Source of the DNA: an uncultured Porphyromonadaceae bacterium
GTDB lineage: Bacteria > Bacteroidota > Bacteroidia > Bacteroidales > Muribaculaceae
Length of the DNA: 33,707 bases
Reading direction: 5' to 3'
Assembly: GCA_947176335.1 (NCBI GenBank)
Contig: CAMWQE010000004.1
Coordinates: 1 to 33,707 of the forward strand
Shown: one piece after another, positions 1-7,913 of the stretch
How the letters are laid out: every line of letters begins with the position of its first letter
How positions within the stretch are numbered: position 1 is the stretch's first letter
Made by a program: the position numbers and the translations under genes
The notes under the pieces: generated by a model
The model's input: the letters and a program-made list of their open reading frames with translations, nothing else
The model's database searches: none
Told to the model about the DNA's origin: nothing

Positions 1-52
1 AACGACCCCGAGATTACAAATCACGTGCTCTGGCCAACTGAGCTAAAGAGGC
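1..52 (-). tRNA. tRNA-Thr (anticodon TGT), truncated by window start
   Basis: Reverse complement reads GCCTCTTTAGCTCAGTTGGCCAGAGCACGTGATTTGTAATCTCGGGGTCGTT: acceptor 5' half, D-arm and anticodon arm with TGT; the T-arm and 3' acceptor lie outside the window. Confidence 0.85.
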
Positions 53-240
53 AATCTTATCACTTCGGGAGTGTTTCCCTCTCAAAAGCGATTGCAAAGT
101 TAAGCACTCTTTCGGGAACTTCCAAACATTATTGACTTATTTTTTTGTCACCACATAGCCCAAAATCAATTAAACCACTAATAAACATCATATTAGCATT
201 CACCACTTTTTAAAAATTTTTCTTTGCAAAATAATTTTAT

Positions 241-248
241 TAAGTTTG
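241..248 (+). promoter_or_regulatory. Putative Bacteroidetes -7 element (TAAGTTTG) upstream of the M24 peptidase
   Basis: Matches TAnnTTTG; a TTTG lies upstream (223-226) but closer than the usual -33 spacing. Confidence 0.4.
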
Positions 249-316
249 TAGATGAATAATATGCCATTTCAGGCATCCATCACCCCGAATATTCACAAAA
301 AAACAATACCACCACA

Positions 317-2104
317 ATGAAAGAAGAAATACCCGCCAGAATCGCTTCCCTCAGAGATTATATGAGAGGCGCCGGCATTAATGCCGTTATTTTCCCGCAG
401 ACAGACCCGCATCAGAGCGAATATATCGCCGACCATTGGCAGGTACGCCGTTGGTTCAGCGGATTCACCGGCAGCGCAGGAGCGCTCGTCGTAACCTTAA
501 AAGACGCATATATATGGGCAGATTCAAGATACTGGCTGCAAGCTGCGGCACAGCTTGAGAGCACCGGAATCGGTGTGATGGAGGAAGGAAAACCTGAAGT
601 ACCCACAATCGAACAGTGGCTTTGCTCCAACCTTGCCGCCGGCGATACCGTTGGAATCGACGGAATGGTATTCTCAATCAATGCCACAAAAGAACTTCAG
701 GAAAAACTCGCGTCAAAAGGCATAAACCTCCGCGTAGATTTCAATCCCGCCGAAGCAATATGGAGCGACCGCCCTGCAATGCCGACAGACAAAATCTTTA
801 TTCATGAAGAAAAGTATGCCGGAGAATCCTGTGCATCAAAAATAGGCAAGATTCTTGCTGCCGCCAAAGAGCAAGGAGCTGATTCGGCATTCATCAGTGA
901 TCTCGCGGAAATTGCATGGGCGCTCAACATCCGCTCACGCGATGTGGAGAGCAATCCCGTTGCGACATCATTCCTCTTTGTAGGTGAAAACGGCTCTACC
1001 CTGTTTGTTGACGAAGCTAAGCTCACTCCTGAGGTCACCGATTACCTCACGGCAAACAATATCGCTACCGCCCCCTACTCATCGGTCAAGGAATTTCTTT
1101 CAGCACTTCCGAAGTCTAATCTCGTGCTTGTGAACGCGGCGCAGACAGCCGGAGCGGTTGCCGCAACGCTTGAGGGACATATCATCACGGGAGCATCTCC
1201 CATCGCCCTCCTCAAAGGATGCAAGAACCCTGTGCAAATCGAGGGAGTGCGCCGTGCAATGGAGCGTGACGGCGTGGCGCTCGTAAAATCATTCATGGAA
1301 ATTGAAAAAGCCCTTGCCACAGGAACTCCAATCACAGAAATGGATGTTGCTGACATACTCACCAAGCACCGCAGCGCACAGCCCCTTTACTTTGACCAGA
1401 GTTTCGACACAATCGCAGGTTACGGACCTCATGGCGCTATCGTGCACTACTCTGCAACCCCGGCGACAAACGTTGTCATCCAGCCGGAAAACCTCCTGCT
1501 CATCGACTCCGGCGCAAGCTATCTCGACGGTACTACCGACATCACCCGCACTATAACCCTCGGAGAGCCCACAGCGCAGCAGAAGAGTGATTTTACATTG
1601 GTGATGAAAGGACACATCGCCCTCGCAGAAGCAATTTATCCGGAAGGCACACGCGGAGCACAGCTCGATGCTCTTGCACGCATCAACCTCTGGAAACATG
1701 GGCTCAGCTACCTCCACGGCACCGGTCATGGTGTAGGACACTTCCTCAACGTCCACGAAGGGCCTCAAAGCATACGACTTAACGAGAACCCCACTCCCCT
1801 CATGCCCGGCATGATTACATCTGACGAACCGGGACTTTACCGTTCCGGCGAATATGGCATCCGCTGTGAAAACCTTGTGCTTACCGTTCCCGCAATGACG
1901 ACTGAATTCGGCAGATTCTTCAAATTCGAGGTCCTCACCCTATTCCCGTTCGATTTGCGCTTGTTTGACACCGAAATAATGACTGACGACGAAATCAAGT
2001 GGGTGAATGACTACCATGCGACAGTACGCGCAAGGCTTCTCCCCCTCCTCAACACGGAAGAACAGGAATGGCTCAACAAAAAGACAGAAACCCTTACCCG
2101 CTAA
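317..2104 (+). CDS. M24 family metallopeptidase (Xaa-Pro aminopeptidase, aminopeptidase P family)
   Basis: 595 aa ORF; N-terminal creatinase-like region (RDYMRGAGINAVIFPQTDPHQSEYIADHW..WFSGFTGSAG) and metal-site motifs (LLLIDSGASYLDGTTDITRT, HGTGHGVGHFLNVHEGP, SDEPGLY). Confidence 0.95.
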   Translation: MKEEIPARIASLRDYMRGAGINAVIFPQTDPHQSEYIADHWQVRRWFSGFTGSAGALVVTLKDAYIWADSRYWLQAAAQLESTGIGVMEEGKPEVPTIEQWLCSNLAAGDTVGIDGMVFSINATKELQEKLASKGINLRVDFNPAEAIWSDRPAMPTDKIFIHEEKYAGESCASKIGKILAAAKEQGADSAFISDLAEIAWALNIRSRDVESNPVATSFLFVGENGSTLFVDEAKLTPEVTDYLTANNIATAPYSSVKEFLSALPKSNLVLVNAAQTAGAVAATLEGHIITGASPIALLKGCKNPVQIEGVRRAMERDGVALVKSFMEIEKALATGTPITEMDVADILTKHRSAQPLYFDQSFDTIAGYGPHGAIVHYSATPATNVVIQPENLLLIDSGASYLDGTTDITRTITLGEPTAQQKSDFTLVMKGHIALAEAIYPEGTRGAQLDALARINLWKHGLSYLHGTGHGVGHFLNVHEGPQSIRLNENPTPLMPGMITSDEPGLYRSGEYGIRCENLVLTVPAMTTEFGRFFKFEVLTLFPFDLRLFDTEIMTDDEIKWVNDYHATVRARLLPLLNTEEQEWLNKKTETLTR

Positions 2105-2123
2105 TCTACACCTTAATTAATAT

Positions 2124-2645
2124 ATGGCACTGATTATACCTGTAAGAGGATTCACCCCCGAAATCGGTGAAGGATGTTTTCTTGCCGAAAATGCCACGGT
2201 TGTCGGAGATGTGGTGATGGGAAAGGACTGTAGCATCTGGTTCAATACTGTCCTGCGCGGAGACGTCAATTCAATCCGCATCGGTGACCGCGTGAATATA
2301 CAGGATGGAAGCGTGCTCCACACCCTGTACCAGAAATCCACAATTGAAATCGGCAATGATGTTTCGGTCGGGCACAATGTCACCCTCCACGGCTGCAAGG
2401 TTCACGACTTCGCTCTCATAGGTATGGGAGCGGTGGTTATGGATGATGCCGAAGTTGGAGAAGGCGCCCTTGTCGCAGCCGGTTCAGTAGTGCTGTCGCG
2501 CACCAAAATCGGCGCGAACGAGCTATGGGGAGGAGCACCAGCAAAATTCATAAAAATGGTCGACCCTGAGCAGAGCAAGGAACTAAACCGTAAGATAGCG
2601 GGCAACTACCTCATGTATTCCCGCTGGTACACAGAAGACAAATGA
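2124..2645 (+). CDS. gamma carbonic anhydrase family / left-handed beta-helix hexapeptide protein
   Basis: 173 aa; hexapeptide repeats (NATVVGDVVMGKDCSIWFNTVLRGDVNSIRIGDRVNIQDGSVLH) and GHNVTLHGC. Confidence 0.92.
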   Translation: MALIIPVRGFTPEIGEGCFLAENATVVGDVVMGKDCSIWFNTVLRGDVNSIRIGDRVNIQDGSVLHTLYQKSTIEIGNDVSVGHNVTLHGCKVHDFALIGMGAVVMDDAEVGEGALVAAGSVVLSRTKIGANELWGGAPAKFIKMVDPEQSKELNRKIAGNYLMYSRWYTEDK

Positions 2646-2667
2646 CATCTGCACATTTTTTTATATG

Positions 2668-2696
2668 GGGCGTGCCGTCAGGTACGCCCTTTTTTA
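2668..2696 (+). terminator. Rho-independent terminator
   Basis: GGGCGTGCC-GTCA-GGTACGCCC followed by TTTTTTATTT. Confidence 0.8.
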
Positions 2697-2732
2697 TTTC
2701 CCGACCATAATCTTTTTTTGACAGATTTAACG

Positions 2733-2740
2733 TATCTTTG
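2733..2740 (+). promoter_or_regulatory. Putative -7 element (TATCTTTG) of the TonB receptor operon
   Basis: Exact TAnnTTTG match 62 nt upstream of ATG 2803; T-rich/TTTG stretch upstream (2713-2720). Confidence 0.5.
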
Positions 2741-2802
2741 CACCCGCAAAATCATCGGAATCATCAATAACCAATCATATTCAATTTTTATATCGCTTAA
2801 TT

Positions 2803-5532
2803 ATGAAGAGACTCATTCTCTTTGCCGGCATGATTTGGCTTGCATGTGTTGCAGCAATCGCCGCCGACATCAAGTGCACAGGAGTTGTGGTTGATGAACT
2901 CAATGAGCCGATGCCCGGAGCTACGGTATCCGTACCCGGCACAGCAATCGCCACATCTACTGACCTTGACGGCAAATTCACACTTTCGGTGCCGTCAACA
3001 GCAAAAACTATCAAAATCACATTCATCGGCTACAAGACCGTGGAGAAAGCCCCCGCCGCAAACATGGGCACAATCCAGATGGATGTAGAGGCAAGGACCC
3101 TTGCCGACGTAGTTGTGACCCAGTCTATCGGTAAAACCCGTGAGACTCCGGTTGCAATGTCATCAATCTCCTCCGATGCGATTGACTACAAAATCGGAAA
3201 CCAGGAGTTGATGGAAGTCCTCAAGACAACTCCGGGTGTCTACACCATCCGCCAGGGAGGTGGCTTCGGCGACGCTGAAACACGCATGCGTGGATTCAAG
3301 AGCGCAAATGTGGCTATGATGGTAAACGGTATTCCCATCAACGACATGGAATGGGGAGGTGTTTACCAGAGCAACTGGGCAGGACTTTCTGACGTTGCGG
3401 CAAGCATCCAGACTCAGCGCGGTCTCGGTGCTACAATCGTATCTACCCCCTCTATCGGCGGCACTATCAACATTACCACACGCACAATCGATGTTAAACG
3501 CGGCGGCAGCGTATGGTATGGTATGGGCAACGACAACATGAACAATATCGGAGTGAAAGTTTCCACCGGACTCATGGATAATGGTTGGGCTGTCACATTC
3601 CTCGGTTCAAGGAAATGGGGTGACGGATATATTCAGGGCACCAACTTCAATGCTTATAACTACTTCCTCAACGTGTCTAAGCGCCTGAACGATGCACACC
3701 AGCTCAGCTTCACAGCATTCGGGGCGCCGCAGACCCACTTCCAGCGTTCAAGCTACGACGGTCTCACCATCGAGGGTTGGCAGGCTGTTAAAAACTATAT
3801 GAACGGTGAAAGCATGTACCGCTACAACCCGACATTCGGTTATGACAAGAACGGTAAGCAGCGCAGTTCAAACTATAATGTTTACCATAAACCGCAGCTT
3901 GCGCTTGCCCACACATGGCAGATTGACCACACCCAAAGTCTCTCAACATCAATTTATGCTTCTATCGCAAGAGGCTATGGTCTCAAAGGATACGGCAGAA
4001 ACGGATATAGCAGCGACTGGTACGGCGCATCAAATGGTGTCCTCAATATGAAATTCCGTGCTGCGGACGGCACATTTGACTACGCTGCAATCCAGGAGAT
4101 GAATGCCGCTTCAACTACAGGTTCAAATATGGTGATGGCACGCCAGAACAACAACCACGAATGGTATGGTCTCGTGTCATCTTACAAAAAACGCCTTGAC
4201 TTCAAGAATGGCAACCGCCTCAATATTATCGGCGGTATTGACCTCCGTTACTATATCGGTCACCACATCAACAAAATCTGTGACCTCTATGACGGTGCAT
4301 ACTACCTCGATGACTCTAACCGCAAAAATGTAAAGGCGGCAAACAGCAACCTCGCTGGAAACACCGAATGGATTTATGCAAAGCTCGGTGTCGGTGATGT
4401 AATCGCAAGAAATTATGACGGCTACACAGTACAGGAGGGAGCTTACGCCCAGGGCGAGTACACTATGCTTGGAGGCAAGCTCAACTTTGTCCTCTCAGGT
4501 GCGCTCAACAATAACACCTACTGGCGCCGCGACTTCTTCTATTATGACAAGGCTCATGAACGCTCGAAAACCATGAACTTCATCGGCGGGACAATCAAGG
4601 GTGGGGTTAACTACAACATCGACCGCCACAACAATGTGTTCTTCAACACCGGTTACATCTCACGTGCGCCATTCTTCAGCGGTGGTGTATTCCTCAACTC
4701 AAACTACTCAAACGTCACCAACCCCAAAGCTGTGAACGAAAAAGTTTACTCGGCAGAGGTAGGCTACGGATTCTCTTCACAGAAACTTGCTATCACTCTC
4801 AACGCCTACTACACCAAATGGATGGACCGTACAATGGCTAAGAGTGGTGACTTTGAACAAGGTCCCTACGCCGGTGACCGCTACTACTTCAATATGGAAG
4901 GTGTGGACGCTCGCCATATGGGTGTTGAAGTTAACTTCAAATACATCCCCGTTCGCTGGTTTGAACTTGATGGTATGTTCTCACTCGGAGACTGGCAGTG
5001 GGATAGCAACGCTACCGGCTATTTCTATAATCAGGATGGTCAGCCGTTAAAGAGTATAAGTGGTTCAACTCAGGGCGAAATTGCTTCAGGTATTCTTGCT
5101 GAAGACCACCTCAGCGCAACCCTTAACCAGAAAGGTGTTAAAGTCGGTGGATCTGCTCAGACAACCGCAGCGCTCGGTGCCACATTCAAACCCTTCAAGG
5201 GCTTCCGCATCGGTGCTGACTGGACTGTGGCGGCACGCAACTACTCCGACCTGAACATCACTGTAAGTTCACTCCAGAACGGCAAGGAAATCTCCGCAGG
5301 CGACCCATGGAGAATTCCCTGGGGAAATACACTTGACGTGTTCGCAAGCTACAACTTCAACATCGGAGGCGTAAATGCCACTCTATACGGTAACGTCAAC
5401 AACCTGGCAAACTACAACTACATCACACAGGCTTACACTCCTGTCTCTACTGTTGGCACATGGGAAAACGCTTACCAGACATTCTACTCATTCGGTCGCA
5501 CATTCTCAATCAGAATGAGAGTTAATTTCTAA
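2803..5532 (+). CDS. TonB-dependent receptor with N-terminal carboxypeptidase-regulatory-like domain
   Basis: 909 aa; signal peptide; GVVVDELNEPMPGATVSVPGTAIATSTDLDGKFTLSVP domain; plug (VLKTTPGVYTIRQGGGFGDAETRMRGFKSANVAMMVNGIPINDMEWG); beta-barrel ending in ...FSIRMRVNF. Confidence 0.93.
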   Translation: MKRLILFAGMIWLACVAAIAADIKCTGVVVDELNEPMPGATVSVPGTAIATSTDLDGKFTLSVPSTAKTIKITFIGYKTVEKAPAANMGTIQMDVEARTLADVVVTQSIGKTRETPVAMSSISSDAIDYKIGNQELMEVLKTTPGVYTIRQGGGFGDAETRMRGFKSANVAMMVNGIPINDMEWGGVYQSNWAGLSDVAASIQTQRGLGATIVSTPSIGGTINITTRTIDVKRGGSVWYGMGNDNMNNIGVKVSTGLMDNGWAVTFLGSRKWGDGYIQGTNFNAYNYFLNVSKRLNDAHQLSFTAFGAPQTHFQRSSYDGLTIEGWQAVKNYMNGESMYRYNPTFGYDKNGKQRSSNYNVYHKPQLALAHTWQIDHTQSLSTSIYASIARGYGLKGYGRNGYSSDWYGASNGVLNMKFRAADGTFDYAAIQEMNAASTTGSNMVMARQNNNHEWYGLVSSYKKRLDFKNGNRLNIIGGIDLRYYIGHHINKICDLYDGAYYLDDSNRKNVKAANSNLAGNTEWIYAKLGVGDVIARNYDGYTVQEGAYAQGEYTMLGGKLNFVLSGALNNNTYWRRDFFYYDKAHERSKTMNFIGGTIKGGVNYNIDRHNNVFFNTGYISRAPFFSGGVFLNSNYSNVTNPKAVNEKVYSAEVGYGFSSQKLAITLNAYYTKWMDRTMAKSGDFEQGPYAGDRYYFNMEGVDARHMGVEVNFKYIPVRWFELDGMFSLGDWQWDSNATGYFYNQDGQPLKSISGSTQGEIASGILAEDHLSATLNQKGVKVGGSAQTTAALGATFKPFKGFRIGADWTVAARNYSDLNITVSSLQNGKEISAGDPWRIPWGNTLDVFASYNFNIGGVNATLYGNVNNLANYNYITQAYTPVSTVGTWENAYQTFYSFGRTFSIRMRVNF

Positions 5533-5553
5533 TCATATCCGCATATCACAGCA

Positions 5554-7527
5554 ATGAAACACTATATTTACAACGCTCTTGCAGCATGTGGATGCATCGC
5601 CGCCTTTACAGCCTGCGATGAAAATTCATGGAACGAAAACGAGCTGAAAGGCTTTGAAGTACCGGAAATCACCGACGTTCAAAACCTTGAATACGCCCTT
5701 ACTGAAGAGGACTACACCACAATCTCAAAGCTGTTACTTGCAAGTGCTAAAACCAAAGAAGATACAACTGCGGCGAGAGCTATAGCATCTAACAAATACT
5801 TTGACAAAACCAGTGTTTATCCTGCAACAGTTGCAGTACCTGTTCTCTTTAGCCAAGTGTCTAGTCCTTATTATTTTCCATCAAATGGTTCAACAGTTGA
5901 TGTAACTTATAATGAAGCATCTTCAGTTCCCGAAGAAATTGCTCAGCTTGGGGCGGCAAAGACCTATACTCTCACAAGTGCTGACTATCAAACCGTATGG
6001 GAAAGTGAAGATAATTTCATTACCGGTTTTGCTCCTTCAAAACCTGCAGCATCATCTCTACCCTCAATCCTTAAGACTGCTCTTCCCGATGCAGTTGAAG
6101 GAGACTTTGCAGTCGTTACTTACAATGAAGCTGCAACTAATCCTGTTTTCGGTACAGTGGAAGGTAATGACCCTCAAGTTTACATAAATGAAACTTTCGC
6201 TGAAAGCATTGGCGACTTTACTATTGAGAATGTACAGCTACCGGAAGGTTCGACTTACGTTTGGAAATTTGACACATTTAATAGTCAGTCTTATATGAAA
6301 GCCAGTGGATTTGTAAGTAAAGCCTGTCGTGATTCTGAAGGATGGCTTCTTTCTCCTGAGTTTACCCTCTCAGACAATGCAAATGCTACATTATCATTTG
6401 AGCAGGCTTGGAAAAACTTCAAGACACTTGATAATGCAAAGGCAGAAGCGACTGTACAAATTCGTATTAAGGGTGGTTCATGGGAAAAACTTACTCCTTC
6501 TAACCTCCCGGAGAATACAAGTTATGACTTCTATCCTTCTGGTAATATTAACCTGAGCGCATATAATGGTAAAACAGTACAGATTGGTTTTTGCTATGTA
6601 AGTACTACTGCAAGTGCCGGTACATGGGAATTACGTAATGTTCTTGTTCAGGATGGAGTTACTGCTCGTAGCCGTGCTGCTGTCGCTGAAGTTCCGACAG
6701 TATCTAAGAATGCTGTTTACACATTCAACGGCTCTAAATGGACAGTAGCTGAAGGAGTTGTAATTCTTAACCCTGCTGATTATGAAGCAATGGGTATGAC
6801 CAACAACAACCTCAACGATGCTGACATATACATTCCTATTTATCTTAAAAGTCAGTTCCCATACGCTCTTGACGGAGATATGAAATATGTAATGTATAAT
6901 GGTAAGAAAGTTGATCTATTTGTTCTTGCCGGTGGGACTTGGACCCTTAACAATAACGGTCTCGAAACAGTAACAGGTCGTTATACTAAGAAAGATGGTA
7001 CGTGGTCATTTACAAAATATATCGGTAAAGCTATTTACACTGCATTCAATGAGGAGGAAATCATTCTCAACCGTAGCTACCTTATTGCAAGTGGTGCCGT
7101 ATGTGCAAATCCCGTTGAAAAAAATAAACCGTATGGTTACCTCCTTACAACACAAATCTCAATTTCAGAAGATCAGGTTGTAATGTCAAACGATGCTAAT
7201 GCGTTTACTTTTGCTACAACAGCTTCTGTTGAAGGTGTTGACTACAAAGCCCCCGACGGGTATTTCTTCATTATTGATTCTAACAATCGTTTCGTTTACC
7301 GTAGCGGTACTTTTGGTTCATTCAATGTTTCAGAGAAACCGTCAGATAGTATGGTGGGCTACTTATGGACTGCGAAACCTGCCGACGGGGGTAAATGGAT
7401 TATAAATTGCGATCTTGGGAATGGAAATACTCGCAATGTTTATTTCTCAAACAAGTATAACAACTTCGCAGTTTATGCTGATGCTACCGCAGAGGATGTA
7501 CTTCCCCAACTCTATATTTTGGAATAA
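5554..7527 (+). CDS. Secreted lipoprotein with choice-of-anchor-J-like domain, function unknown
   Basis: 657 aa; lipobox-like AAFTAC-DEN; segment ETFAESIGDFTIENVQLPEGSTYVWKFDTFNSQSYMKASGF...EGWLLSPEFTLSDNANATLSFEQAWKNF; 21 nt downstream of the TonB receptor. Confidence 0.75.
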   Translation: MKHYIYNALAACGCIAAFTACDENSWNENELKGFEVPEITDVQNLEYALTEEDYTTISKLLLASAKTKEDTTAARAIASNKYFDKTSVYPATVAVPVLFSQVSSPYYFPSNGSTVDVTYNEASSVPEEIAQLGAAKTYTLTSADYQTVWESEDNFITGFAPSKPAASSLPSILKTALPDAVEGDFAVVTYNEAATNPVFGTVEGNDPQVYINETFAESIGDFTIENVQLPEGSTYVWKFDTFNSQSYMKASGFVSKACRDSEGWLLSPEFTLSDNANATLSFEQAWKNFKTLDNAKAEATVQIRIKGGSWEKLTPSNLPENTSYDFYPSGNINLSAYNGKTVQIGFCYVSTTASAGTWELRNVLVQDGVTARSRAAVAEVPTVSKNAVYTFNGSKWTVAEGVVILNPADYEAMGMTNNNLNDADIYIPIYLKSQFPYALDGDMKYVMYNGKKVDLFVLAGGTWTLNNNGLETVTGRYTKKDGTWSFTKYIGKAIYTAFNEEEIILNRSYLIASGAVCANPVEKNKPYGYLLTTQISISEDQVVMSNDANAFTFATTASVEGVDYKAPDGYFFIIDSNNRFVYRSGTFGSFNVSEKPSDSMVGYLWTAKPADGGKWIINCDLGNGNTRNVYFSNKYNNFAVYADATAEDVLPQLYILE

Positions 7528-7588
7528 TCTATAACCTAAATTTGAATTTGTGGAATGTGACTGGTAAATAACATTACCGTTCCCATAC

Positions 7589-7628
7589 AGCCGGGCACCC
7601 GCAATTGCGGATGCCCGGCTTCTTTTTT
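7589..7628 (+). terminator. Rho-independent terminator
   Basis: AGCCGGGCA-CCCGCAATTGCGGA-TGCCCGGCT followed by TCTTTTTT. Confidence 0.85.
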
Positions 7629-7655
7629 CCATCTCATATAAACTGTGCCCATCAT

Positions 7656-7786
7656 CCCGTGCGCCGGAGAGCGCACGCAGACAGTAGCCACGCGGTTAAG
7701 GGAGCGCCAGCGACCGCAACCCGTGGAACCGCGGTAATCTACCTCTCTACCCTCCGCACGGCGCGCCGTGCGGAGGGTAGAGAGGT
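7656..7786. repeat. Dispersed structured intergenic element, copy A
   Basis: Collinear with 33397-33525 (identical 18-mer CCACGCGGTTAAGGGAGC at the same internal offset), ending in a perfect 46-bp palindrome (7741-7786). Confidence 0.8.
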
Positions 7787-7826
7787 GACGCCGTGCCTAC
7801 ATCAACCGTTAAAATTCCCTAAAAAT

Positions 7827-7834
7827 GGGGGGGG
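7827..7834 (+). repeat. Homopolymeric G8 tract
   Basis: AAAAATGGGGGGGGTAATTT, 79 nt upstream of ATG 7914. Confidence 0.9.
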
Positions 7835-7913
7835 TAATTTCCCTTGTAACCGAATGCTCACTTTCTGTGTCTAAGGATATATATATAGTAGTTATCACAT
7901 AAAACTTGCAGTT

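Noticed and set aside
1-52. Apparent T-T mismatch in the anticodon stem of the partial tRNA-Thr
   Set aside because: A single non-canonical pair in a truncated gene; cannot judge without the full sequence, and the rest of the fold is normal.
1289-1768. 159-aa minus-strand ORF antisense to the M24 peptidase
   Set aside because: Antisense to conserved catalytic region; likely chance ORF.
7605-7874. 89-aa ORF over dispersed element A, sharing HAVKGA..TATRG with the 122-aa ORF 33316-33684
   Set aside because: The similarity is explained by the nucleotide repeat. The ORF runs through a terminator and a perfect palindrome, and there is no family or promoter evidence for coding.
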